A stretch of 5,769 nt of DNA. Origin: Thermoguttaceae bacterium (GTDB taxonomy: Bacteria; Planctomycetota; Planctomycetia; Pirellulales; Thermoguttaceae). The notes beneath the pieces are model-generated. The model had not been told where the DNA came from, did no database searches, and saw nothing but the letters and a program-made list of their open reading frames with translations. Numbering within the stretch: position 1 is the first letter of the stretch; each line of letters opens with the position of its first letter. Below, piece after piece: positions 1-5,325 of this stretch. The translations under genes and the position numbers were made by a program. The stretch spans positions 1 to 5,769 of the forward strand of contig JAFTCU010000218.1 of assembly GCA_017454585.1 (NCBI GenBank). Reading direction: 5' to 3'.

Positions 1-57
1 CTTCCTCTTTTTGCGACCGATCTTGCGACGACCTTTTCCGGATACTTTAGTTCCCAC
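1..57 (-). CDS. Small, very basic protein, N-terminal fragment (runs off the left edge)
   Basis: Reading leftwards from a GTG at 57-55, 19 codons are open to the window edge and give MGTKVSGKGRRKIGRKKRK. An AGGAG Shine-Dalgarno (69-65) lies 7 nt before the GTG, and no other in-frame start exists nearby, so the start is well supported despite the rare codon. Eleven of the 19 residues are Lys or Arg, which points to an RNA- or DNA-binding protein. Its position after rplS suggests a small ribosome-associated protein. The pattern is reminiscent of bacterial AURKAIP1/COX24-domain proteins (MG-x-KKRRKR-type starts) or of small basic ribosomal proteins, but 19 residues cannot settle the family. It could be co-transcribed with rplS, 135 nt upstream, or have its own promoter; I saw no convincing promoter in the gap. 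Confidence 0.5.
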   Translation of the reverse strand, partial: MGTKVSGKGRRKIGRKKRK

Positions 58-105
58 GATATGACTCCTGTATTAAAAACACCTGTAATGTAAAACGGAA
101 TTTTG

Positions 106-143
106 CTCCCCCGAGCGTAACTCGAGGCACCGCGTGGGGGGAG
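106..143 (-). other. Compact folded element between rplS and the downstream small gene
   Basis: Seven consecutive pairs (106-112 with 137-143, CTCCCCC/GGGGGAG) enclose two small hairpins: 112-115 with 121-124 around a 5-nt loop, which competes for base 112, and CAC/GTG at 128-130 with 134-136 around a 3-nt loop. Neither strand has a U-run directly after the closing stem, so this is not a standard Rho-independent terminator. It lies 49 nt after the rplS stop and 48 nt before the next start. It may be a transcript-stabilising or regulatory element, or a weak terminator; the function is unknown. Confidence 0.4.
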
Positions 144-192
144 GGAAATACCAGTCACTGTTCAAATGACACCGAACAACGGGCCGTCCGAG

Positions 193-648
193 TTACTCCG
201 CACTCTTGGCCGCCTCCGCAGCTTTGCGAGCCTTGGTCTTGGCCTTGCCGCGAAGTTTCTTCGGCGCTTTCTCGGCAGTGTCAGCAGCAACTTTGGTCTC
301 GACATGACGCTCGACCAGACGGGTCGCCTTACCAACACGGTCACGCAGGAAGTACAGCTTCGCACGACGAACTTTCGAGCTGCGCACAACCTCAATTTTC
401 GCAATCTTCGGCGAGTGAATCGGGAACTTGCGCTCCACACCTTCGCCCTGAACCATACGACGAACCGAGAACATCTCACGCGTGCCCGAGCCGCTGCGAG
501 CAATCACAACACCCGTGAACAGCTGAATACGCTCTTTGCCGCCTTCGATAATACGGCAGTGCACATTCACCGTGTCGCCGATGGAGAACTGCGGCGCCTC
601 CGGCTTCATGCTGGTCTTTTCCACCAGCTCCATGATTTTCTGACTCAT
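193..648 (-). CDS. rplS: Ribosomal protein bL19 (50S), with C-terminal extension
   Basis: This is a 151-residue bL19, a large-subunit protein that sits at the interface with the 30S subunit. The SH3-like core is clear: F21-S-I-G-D-T-V-N-V-H, then KERIQLFTGVVIARSGSG (38-55), VERKFPIHSPKIAKIEVVR (71-89) and KVRRAKLYFLRDRVGKA (92-108). Typical bL19 ends near residue 115. Here about 35 more residues follow, rich in Ala and Lys (KAPKKLRGKAKTKARKAAEAAK), probably a flexible basic tail. An AAGGA (660-656) stands 7 nt before the ATG. The gene starts 39 nt after the trmD stop, consistent with one operon with rpsP and trmD. Family assignment is secure; the role of the tail is unknown. Confidence 0.97.
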   Translation of the reverse strand: MSQKIMELVEKTSMKPEAPQFSIGDTVNVHCRIIEGGKERIQLFTGVVIARSGSGTREMFSVRRMVQGEGVERKFPIHSPKIAKIEVVRSSKVRRAKLYFLRDRVGKATRLVERHVETKVAADTAEKAPKKLRGKAKTKARKAAEAAKSAE

Positions 649-687
649 TGTAAAGTCCTTTCCTATTTAAAAGGTTTTGACACTATT

Positions 688-1437
688 CTAATCTTCTTGT
701 GGCGGAAGTAAATCCGGCCTTCGTTCCGCTGTGATTCGCAGACTTTCCGCTCTGCGCCAGCGTTCTATCTCGGCATGGTTCCCGTTGAGTAATACCTCGG
801 GGACTCCCAAGCCGCGGAATGTTCTCGGACGGGTAAACTGAGGACTCTCCAACAGGCGGTTGCCCGTAGAAAACGAATCCAAAACGTTACTCTGCTCATC
901 GCCCAGTGTGCCGGGAACCAGCCGCATGACCGATTCCATGATGACCATCGCCGCAACTTCACCGCCGTTAAGCACGTAGTCGCCGATGGAAATCTCGTCA
1001 GGCTGCAGGATCTGTCGAACCCGGTCGTCAAATCCTTCGTAACGTCCGCACAGAAAAACCAATCGAGGCTTCTGCGCCAATTCTTCTACAACCGTCTGTT
1101 TCAGTGTGCGGCCCGCGGGCGTCAGCATGATCAGGTGGCCCGGCTCGGTACGGAGCACCGAGTTGGCAAGATTCGTCGAAAGCTCGACGGAATGCTCGCC
1201 GGAGAACCCCTGCTGAACTGCCTCGACACATTCGACAACCGGTTCGGCTTTGAGGACCATTCCAGGCCCGCCGCCGAAAGGACGGTCGTCCATCGTGTTG
1301 TGTCTGTCATGCGTCCAATCACGCATGTTGTGCAGCCCGACACTAATCAGCCCCTCCACAATGGCCTGATGGAACAAGCTCTCGCCCAGGTAATCCCCGA
1401 ACATTTCGGGAAACAGCGTCAGCACATCAAACCGCAT
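688..1437 (-). CDS. trmD: tRNA (guanine-37-N1)-methyltransferase TrmD
   Basis: TrmD methylates N1 of G37, next to the anticodon, using S-adenosylmethionine, and so prevents +1 frameshifting. The 249-residue length is normal. It begins with the usual [13 protein letters not shown]. It has GGGPGMV (55-61), [12 protein letters not shown] (129-140) and [11 protein letters not shown] (150-160), which form the SPOUT trefoil-knot cofactor site. R172 and D187 have the same 15-residue spacing as the catalytic R154/D169 pair of the Haemophilus/E. coli enzymes, and S183 matches their S165. The C-terminal domain carries SPQFTRP (198-204) and [10 protein letters not shown] (219-228). It starts 24 nt after rpsP. 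The Shine-Dalgarno is weak (GGAC-type), and CCTCCC directly precedes the ATG, so translational coupling to rpsP is likely. rimM, often between rpsP and trmD, is absent. Confidence 0.98.
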   Translation of the reverse strand: MRFDVLTLFPEMFGDYLGESLFHQAIVEGLISVGLHNMRDWTHDRHNTMDDRPFGGGPGMVLKAEPVVECVEAVQQGFSGEHSVELSTNLANSVLRTEPGHLIMLTPAGRTLKQTVVEELAQKPRLVFLCGRYEGFDDRVRQILQPDEISIGDYVLNGGEVAAMVIMESVMRLVPGTLGDEQSNVLDSFSTGNRLLESPQFTRPRTFRGLGVPEVLLNGNHAEIERWRRAESLRITAERRPDLLPPQED

Positions 1438-1461
1438 GGGAGGATCGTCCGTCCACTCGTT

Positions 1462-1866
1462 TTAGTTTTCAGCCGGAGCCGCAGATTCTTCCGCAGCAGC
1501 CGTTTCTTCAGCAGCCGGAGCCGCCGGTTTCGCAACAACAGTCCGTGGAACACTCGGACGCGGACGACGCGCAAAGGCCAGCTTTTCCATCGCCGCCTTC
1601 TGCTTGTCAAGGCACGTGCCGTTCTTGCCGTACTTCTTGATCAGCACCGCCACTTTCGGGGTCGGCTGAGCGCCCTTCTTCAACCAGGCCTCAACACCCT
1701 CGACATCCAGCACAACCCGGGCGTCGGTATCCGGCACCATCGGATCGTAGGTTCCCAGTTCCTGCAGCACGCGGCCTCCGCGTGGTGCTCTCGAATCCAT
1801 CGCGCAAATTCGGTAGAAGGGGCGATGGAGCCGTCCTAATTTCTTCATTCTGATTCGGACTGCCAT
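1462..1866 (-). CDS. rpsP: Ribosomal protein bS16 (30S), with acidic/alanine-rich C-terminal tail
   Basis: This is bS16, an early-binding 30S protein needed for assembly. The family core is intact: MAVRIRMKKLGRLHRPFYRI (1-20), D24-SRAPRGGRVLQELGTYDP (24-42), then the segment with W61-LKKGAQPT and V72-AVLIKKYG. Most bS16 proteins have 80-90 residues. This one has 134, because after about residue 100 it continues into an arginine/proline stretch and then an Ala-Glu-Pro low-complexity tail (AAPAAEETAAAEESAAPAEN). A strong AAGGAGT (1880-1874) lies 7 nt before the ATG. It is the first gene of the rpsP-trmD-rplS group and is separated from ffh by 208 nt of structured sequence. Function is certain; the tail probably projects from the ribosome surface and its role is unknown. 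Confidence 0.97.
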   Translation of the reverse strand: MAVRIRMKKLGRLHRPFYRICAMDSRAPRGGRVLQELGTYDPMVPDTDARVVLDVEGVEAWLKKGAQPTPKVAVLIKKYGKNGTCLDKQKAAMEKLAFARRPRPSVPRTVVAKPAAPAAEETAAAEESAAPAEN

Positions 1867-1901
1867 TCGGATTACTCCTTATTCTAACTAAAATGAACTA
1901 T

Positions 1902-1925
1902 CTGGCGTGGCAAACAACACGCCAG
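1902..1925 (-). promoter_or_regulatory. Perfect hairpin in the rpsP leader
   Basis: CTGGCGTG (1902-1909) and CACGCCAG (1918-1925) form a perfect 8-bp stem around an 8-nt loop, ending 35 nt before the rpsP start codon. In the minus-strand RNA it is followed by ATAGTTCATTTTAG, too interrupted for a good terminator. It could be an attenuator, a processing site, or a protein-binding leader structure. Confidence 0.45.
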
Positions 1926-1929
1926 CGAC

Positions 1930-1960
1930 CAACGCCGGTCGAAAATGACCAGCCGCGTTG
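1930..1960 (-). promoter_or_regulatory. Second, bulged hairpin in the rpsP leader
   Basis: CAACGC (1930-1935) pairs with GCGTTG (1955-1960). Inside it, GGTC (1937-1940) pairs with GACC (1947-1950) around a 6-nt loop, with an asymmetric internal bulge (one base against four). It is adjacent to the 1902-1925 hairpin, giving a leader with stacked stem-loops upstream of rpsP. The RNA is read on the minus strand if this is transcribed with rpsP. Confidence 0.35.
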
Positions 1961-2043
1961 TACGGTAACGCAAACCCGAGGGGTTCCCAAGGTCTGCCCA
2001 GCCCCTGCCGGAACGCAAAACCACCGTTGCGGCAAAAGCCCTG

Positions 2044-2066
2044 AAAAAGCCCACGAAATTCGGGGC
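2044..2066 (-). terminator. Probable Rho-independent terminator after ffh
   Basis: Read on the minus strand, 8 nt after the ffh stop codon, GCCCCGA pairs with TCG-T-GGGC (seven pairs with one bulged T and an ATT loop) and is followed at once by TTTTTC. This is a short, GC-rich terminator. If it works, ffh is a largely separate transcript and rpsP-trmD-rplS depends on read-through or on a promoter in the 208-nt gap. I could not identify a convincing -35/-10 pair there. Confidence 0.5.
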
Positions 2067-2074
2067 GTTGTGTT

Positions 2075-3538
2075 CTACTTCTTCTTTTTCTTGAGCGCCT
2101 TCTCGCGCAGTTTGCGCATTTTGGCCTTTTCCGCCGCCGTCAGACGCTTGCCCGTATCGCCTTTCTGCGGAGCCATCTGAGCGGTCGGGTTCGTCTGCAT
2201 CTGCCTCATCATGTTCTGCATAGCGCCGACACGGCCAGCCGCGCCCATGCCCGACATCTGCTTCATCATGTCCGCCATGCCAAGGAACTGCTTGATGAGA
2301 TCGCTGACCTGGTTCGGCTGAACCCCAGCCCCCGCCGCGATACGACGCCGGCGCGGCGTGTCGATGATCTTCGGGTTCTGACGCTCTTTCTTCGTCATCG
2401 AGTTGATGATGCCGTTGATCTTGTTCATCTCTTTGTCGGCATCCATCTCGCCCATCATGTTGGCCAACTGCCCCATGCCGGGGATGAAGCTCATGATCTT
2501 GCCGATCGAGCCGAGCCGCCGCGTCTGAGCCATCATCTTCTGGAAGTCTTCCAGCGAGAATTGGCCCTGCTTCAGCCGCTCTTCCTGCTGAGCCATTTCG
2601 TCCTGATCGAAGACTTCCTGCGCACGCTCCATCAGCGTCTCGAGGTCACCGCCGCTCAGGATTCGCTTGGCCATTCGGTCCGGATAGAAATCGTCCAGCT
2701 CGTTGGATTTCTCGCCGGTACCGATGAACTTGATCGGCACGCCGGTGACGTGCTTCAGCGAAATGGCCGCACCGCCGCGCGCGTCGCCGTCCAGCTTGGT
2801 CATGATCACGCCGTCGAGCTCAAGGGCCTCGTTGAACGCCTTGGCGCTATTCACCGCGTCCTGACCGGTCATACCGTCAACGACCAGATAGACCTGATCC
2901 GGCTCGCATTTTTTATCGATATTGATGAGCTGCTGCATCAACTCTTCGTCCACGTGCAGACGCCCTGCCGTGTCGAGGATCACCACATCGCAGCCCTTTG
3001 TTTTCGCCGCTTCCAGTGCGCGAGTGCAAACTTTGACGGGGTCTTTTTCCTCATAATCGGCAAAAACCGGGATCCCGAGCTGCTCGCCAAGGGTCTCCAG
3101 CTGCTTGATAGCCGCCGGACGCTGAAGGTCAGCCGCGACGAACATCGGCTTGCGGCCGCGGACCTGAATACGTTTCCCCAATTTACCGGTCGTGGTCGTT
3201 TTACCGGACCCCTGAAGACCGCACATCATAATGGTCGTGATACCGGAACCCTTCAGATGCAGGTCATTATCGACCGGGCCCATCAATTCGACCAGCTCGT
3301 CGTACACGATCTTGACGACCTGCTGAGTCGGATCGGAGCGTTTCAGGACCGCTTCCCCGCACGCTTTTTCGCTGACGCTCTTCATGAAGGCTTTCACAGC
3401 GTCGTAGCTGACATCCGCCTCAAGCAATGCGCTTTCTACCAGGCCAAGCCCCTCACGCATATTGCTCTCGGTGAGTCTCCCACGGCCACTCAGGGAACGC
3501 AGGGCAGTACTTAATCCATCGCGCAGGGAATCAAACAT
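2075..3538 (-). CDS. ffh: Signal recognition particle GTPase Ffh (SRP54)
   Basis: Ffh binds signal sequences leaving the ribosome and, with SRP RNA and the receptor FtsY, brings ribosomes to the SecYEG translocon. The 487-residue protein has the three usual parts. The N-terminal helical domain covers about residues 1-90. The GTPase domain has the P-loop GLQGSGKTTT (107-116), DTAGR (189-193), TKLDGDARGG (247-256) and GTGEK (273-277). The methionine-rich M domain (about 300-430) carries the RNA-binding TPRRRRIAAGAG (394-405, family SRRRRIAxGSG) and SIGKIMSFIPGM (344-355). It ends in a poly-lysine tail (KKKKK). The start matches family N-termini (MFDSLRDGLS); the Shine-Dalgarno is modest (TGGAC, about 8 nt upstream). 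It has its own promoter, and a likely terminator just after the stop. No SRP RNA gene was seen in the window. Confidence 0.98.
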   Translation of the reverse strand: MFDSLRDGLSTALRSLSGRGRLTESNMREGLGLVESALLEADVSYDAVKAFMKSVSEKACGEAVLKRSDPTQQVVKIVYDELVELMGPVDNDLHLKGSGITTIMMCGLQGSGKTTTTGKLGKRIQVRGRKPMFVAADLQRPAAIKQLETLGEQLGIPVFADYEEKDPVKVCTRALEAAKTKGCDVVILDTAGRLHVDEELMQQLINIDKKCEPDQVYLVVDGMTGQDAVNSAKAFNEALELDGVIMTKLDGDARGGAAISLKHVTGVPIKFIGTGEKSNELDDFYPDRMAKRILSGGDLETLMERAQEVFDQDEMAQQEERLKQGQFSLEDFQKMMAQTRRLGSIGKIMSFIPGMGQLANMMGEMDADKEMNKINGIINSMTKKERQNPKIIDTPRRRRIAAGAGVQPNQVSDLIKQFLGMADMMKQMSGMGAAGRVGAMQNMMRQMQTNPTAQMAPQKGDTGKRLTAAEKAKMRKLREKALKKKKK

Positions 3539-3589
3539 GGTACGAGTCCATCAAATACAGGGATTCAATTATATATAACAGGAAACAGA

Positions 3590-3617
3590 ATTATACCCGA
3601 TTTCTACTTTCCCGCAA
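3590..3617 (-). promoter_or_regulatory. Sigma70-type promoter for ffh
   Basis: On the minus strand a TTGCGG -35 box (3617-3612) and a perfect TATAAT -10 box (3595-3590) are separated by 16 nt. Transcription would start near 3582, giving a 5' leader of about 44 nt before the ffh ATG. A second TATAAT at 3573-3568 has no matching -35 and is less likely. Confidence 0.7.
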
Positions 3618-3651
3618 GGGGGGAGAGGCCGATTTTCGAGAAAAAAACACG

Positions 3652-3682
3652 AGAAGATGGCAGGAATCCGACCCGCGACTAC
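3652..3682 (-). other. tRNA 3'-end-like sequence (possible tRNA relic or attachment-site scar)
   Basis: Read on the minus strand, this stretch fits the 3' third of a tRNA. GCGGG (3676-3672) and CCTGC (3664-3660) form a 5-bp T-stem, one pair being G-T, around a 7-nt loop TCGGATT. Then follow a 7-nt CATCTTC (3659-3653), which would be the acceptor 3' strand, and a discriminator T. The loop differs from the consensus TTCRANY at two positions, CCA is not encoded (CGT instead), and no 5' half with GAAGATG or a D-arm occurs upstream. It cannot be a functional tRNA here. It may be a decayed tRNA or an integration remnant between the ffh cluster and the PEP-CTERM gene, or chance. Confidence 0.3.
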
Positions 3683-3692
3683 ATTTTTTAAC

Positions 3693-3731
3693 AAAAAAAC
3701 AGGGAGATCAGAAAACCTGAAATCCCTGTTT
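3693..3731 (-). terminator. Strong Rho-independent terminator after the PEP-CTERM gene
   Basis: On the minus strand AAACAGGGA and TCCCTGTTT form nine perfect pairs (3731-3723 with 3705-3697). An inner TCAG/CTGA stem sits on top with a short loop, and a run of seven T (3699-3693) overlaps and follows the stem. It begins 41 nt after the stop codon of the PEP-CTERM gene. The opposite strand has no T-run, so it acts in one direction. Confidence 0.85.
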
Positions 3732-3772
3732 CGGAAAACTCAATTCCAATGATAAAGCGCAACCGCCAAAAA

Positions 3773-4834
3773 CTACTTGCGTTTACGGAAGTAACAAAGC
3801 CCCATCAATCCCAAAAGAAGCATCGTCCAGGTCGCCGGTTCAGGCACCATCGCGGCATCGTTAAGACCAAGCACACCTTCCGGACTCAGCATAAGACGAA
3901 TATCACCGGCTTCGGTCTCGAGATGGCTCTGAAGCTCGCCATTTTCCATCATCGTTTCCAGCATTGCCATCGTTTCCTCATCAAACTCGCCGTTCAGGAT
4001 GCTGGCGTTTAACATCCCCACGTAGTCGTCATACGAATCCACCATCACGACGAACTTGAAATTCTCGCCGAGGCCGATCTCTCCTTCGACGTTGATCACG
4101 TCCACCTGACCATTTTTAATATTGACGACCAGACGGCCATCGACACGCACGTTTCCGTTCACATCGATCACACCGACCTGATTAAGGATCGTGCTGTCTT
4201 CCTGTGCGTTATAGCCAACCTGGAACTGGGCGGGCGAGGTACTGGCCGCGTAACCCGCCAACGGCTGAGGGGCTTTACGCAAAACAATATTCGTTGGGTG
4301 ATTTCCCGATGTCTCAGAGGCCGAACCAATTTCAAAGGTCGCGTTTTCGCCAACCGTCAGATTGCCATTAAGTCTGGAACCATTCGAGACGTAATAATTG
4401 CTCGAACCGCCGAGAGTCACGTTACTGTTTTCAGCGAAACTTGAGTCTTTAATCGTTACGGACTTTCCTTCAACACCTTCGAGCGTAATATTCACACCAT
4501 CCGCTGTATTGATTTTTTTATTCAGCGTGTAATCATCACCTACTTTTAAAGTGGTATTCGCAATGATCGTCGCTCCATTATACGTTGATGCGTTAATCGT
4601 CGGTGCGTTTGTAACATTTAAAAAAGATGAGTCTGCTATTTCTGTTACCGATGCAGGATCCGTAACCGGCGCAATGGTTTCAGGAAGGCCCTGATTCCAT
4701 TCATCTCCAAAAGTAAATGTAAGTTTCTGGATACTCGCGGCATGTACACCAGCCGTGCCGACAGCCAAAACTACTGCCGCCCCGAATGAGGTCCAAACCG
4801 CTTTATGAAGTATTGAAAGTTGATGGCGAAACAT
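3773..4834 (-). CDS. Secreted PEP-CTERM sorting-domain protein, beta-rich, function unknown
   Basis: This is a 353-residue exported protein. Residues 1-32 form a signal peptide: basic MFRHQLSILHK, a hydrophobic stretch to about 30, and a likely cut after G-V-H-A (32). The C-terminus is a PEP-CTERM tail: P331-E-P, a hydrophobic helix (about 335-347), then RKRK. Such tails are recognised by an exosortase, which cleaves and transfers the protein towards the cell surface or exopolysaccharide matrix. Residues about 75-170 are rich in Asn, Thr, Gly and Val with repeating short beta-strand-like pieces (for example SVTIKDSSFAENSNVTLGG), suggesting a beta-solenoid. Residues 280-312 are acidic. The only cysteine is C347, at the end of the helix. 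I chose the ATG at 4834 because AAGGGGG lies 6 nt upstream; a GTG at 4861 would add nine residues but has no ribosome site. Substrate or binding role cannot be told. Confidence 0.88.
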   Translation of the reverse strand: MFRHQLSILHKAVWTSFGAAVVLAVGTAGVHAASIQKLTFTFGDEWNQGLPETIAPVTDPASVTEIADSSFLNVTNAPTINASTYNGATIIANTTLKVGDDYTLNKKINTADGVNITLEGVEGKSVTIKDSSFAENSNVTLGGSSNYYVSNGSRLNGNLTVGENATFEIGSASETSGNHPTNIVLRKAPQPLAGYAASTSPAQFQVGYNAQEDSTILNQVGVIDVNGNVRVDGRLVVNIKNGQVDVINVEGEIGLGENFKFVVMVDSYDDYVGMLNASILNGEFDEETMAMLETMMENGELQSHLETEAGDIRLMLSPEGVLGLNDAAMVPEPATWTMLLLGLMGLCYFRKRK

Positions 4835-4881
4835 TGAATGCCCCCTTGAAACATAAAACACATTTTAATTTCGTTTACTCT

Positions 4882-4909
4882 ATTGTAATTGGGATACGTC
4901 AAAAGTCAA
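4882..4909 (-). promoter_or_regulatory. Sigma70-type promoter for the PEP-CTERM gene
   Basis: On the minus strand a TTGACT -35 (4909-4904) and TACAAT -10 (4887-4882) are separated by 16 nt, each one base from consensus. The predicted start near 4875 gives a leader of about 40 nt. This also favours the ATG at 4834 over the GTG at 4861, which would lie only about 14 nt from the transcript start. Confidence 0.75.
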
Positions 4910-4910
4910 C

Positions 4911-4958
4911 AAAAAAAACTGAAAATTCTCAAAAAAAGTCAAAAAAATTAAATTTTTT
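4911..4958 (-). promoter_or_regulatory. Phased A-tracts upstream of the PEP-CTERM promoter (probable bent DNA / UP element)
   Basis: Runs of A on the plus strand at 4911-4918, 4922-4925, 4931-4937 and 4941-4947, then a T-run at 4953-4958, have centres 9, 10.5, 10 and 11.5 bp apart. That is close to one helical turn, the arrangement that bends DNA. The block directly abuts the -35 box. AT-rich DNA here is also what RNA polymerase alpha subunits bind, so this is probably an activating element. Confidence 0.5.
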
Positions 4959-5264
4959 GAGGAAAATGTACCAGTTGTGAAGAAAAAACCGGCCCTGCAC
5001 TGTAAAAGGCCCGCCCGAAGACAAAATCCCGGCACCGCGTCAAAACCGCTTCCAAACGCAAGTGAAACACTGATCCAGATGCCTTATGCCCTGAAACTCT
5101 CTGCTTCCACACTTAAAATGAATACGGGGCACTTTTGGGAAGTGACAAACAAAATTCGGGTCAAAATTCAGGTACGCAAGAAAATTTATAGAAAGGAGCA
5201 GAAAAGCAGGAAAGATTTTTCAAGTGTCGTAAAAAAGGGCACTTGAGACGAAAAGAGAGGAAAT
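4959..5264. other. Intergenic stretch without a convincing gene
   Basis: The only open frame is 89 codons on the plus strand from a GTG at 4977 to 5246. Its nearest GAGG is 14 nt from the start, and it has an Arg/Lys-heavy, featureless translation and no recognisable motif, so I do not call it a gene. The stretch contains six copies of the 5-mer AAGTG or its complement CACTT (5060, 5110, 5130, 5140, 5222, 5240). These include a small hairpin at 5130-5144 and the inverted pair at 5220-5246. No promoter or RNA family was recognised. Confidence 0.5.
5220..5246. repeat. Inverted repeat TCAAGTG / CACTTGA
   Basis: TCAAGTG (5220-5226) and CACTTGA (5240-5246) are perfect 7-bp inverted repeats 13 nt apart. 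Neither side is followed by a U-run in the sense needed for termination. The spacing and symmetry would also suit an operator, but no regulator is present. Confidence 0.4.
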
Positions 5265-5300
5265 AAAAAAGGGGCAGATGAACCAAAATCACCTGTCCCT
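5265..5300 (-). terminator. Probable Rho-independent terminator for leftward transcription from the right
   Basis: On the minus strand AGGGACAGGTGA pairs with TCATCTGCCCCT (one A-C mismatch, one G-U pair, 7-nt loop), followed by six T and then ATTT. It would stop transcripts entering from the right. No convincing gene lies between it and the right edge, so it probably serves a gene beyond the window or an unrecognised RNA. Confidence 0.55.
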
Positions 5301-5325
5301 ATAGCCTCGAAGGGGCCTTTATTTG

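Noticed and set aside
166..711. Plus-strand open frame (181 codons) opposite rplS
   Set aside because: Shadow of rplS; no start signal or protein motif.
1135..1839. Plus-strand open frame (234 codons) opposite trmD and rpsP
   Set aside because: It is antisense to two certain genes, and its Arg/Ser/His-rich translation is typical of a shadow frame.
1926..2074. SRP RNA (ffs) next to ffh
   Set aside because: I looked for the conserved GGAAGCAGCC-type domain IV on both strands and did not find it.
2561..3514. Long plus-strand open frame (317 codons) opposite ffh
   Set aside because: It is the antisense shadow of a certain ffh gene in GC-rich codons, with no ribosome site and no recognisable domain.
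3652..3800. A complete tRNA gene on the minus strand
   Set aside because: Only the T-arm and acceptor 3' strand resemble a tRNA. The expected 5' acceptor, D-arm and anticodon arm are replaced by the PEP-CTERM terminator.
4835..4861. Upstream GTG start for the PEP-CTERM gene
   Set aside because: It would add nine residues ahead of a normal signal peptide and lacks a Shine-Dalgarno, whereas AAGGGGG sits at ideal distance from the ATG at 4834.
4977..5246. Plus-strand 89-codon frame beginning with GTG
   Set aside because: The nearest GAGG is 14 nt from the start, there is no promoter or domain, and it ends inside an inverted repeat. I kept the region as intergenic, though a small transcript is not excluded.
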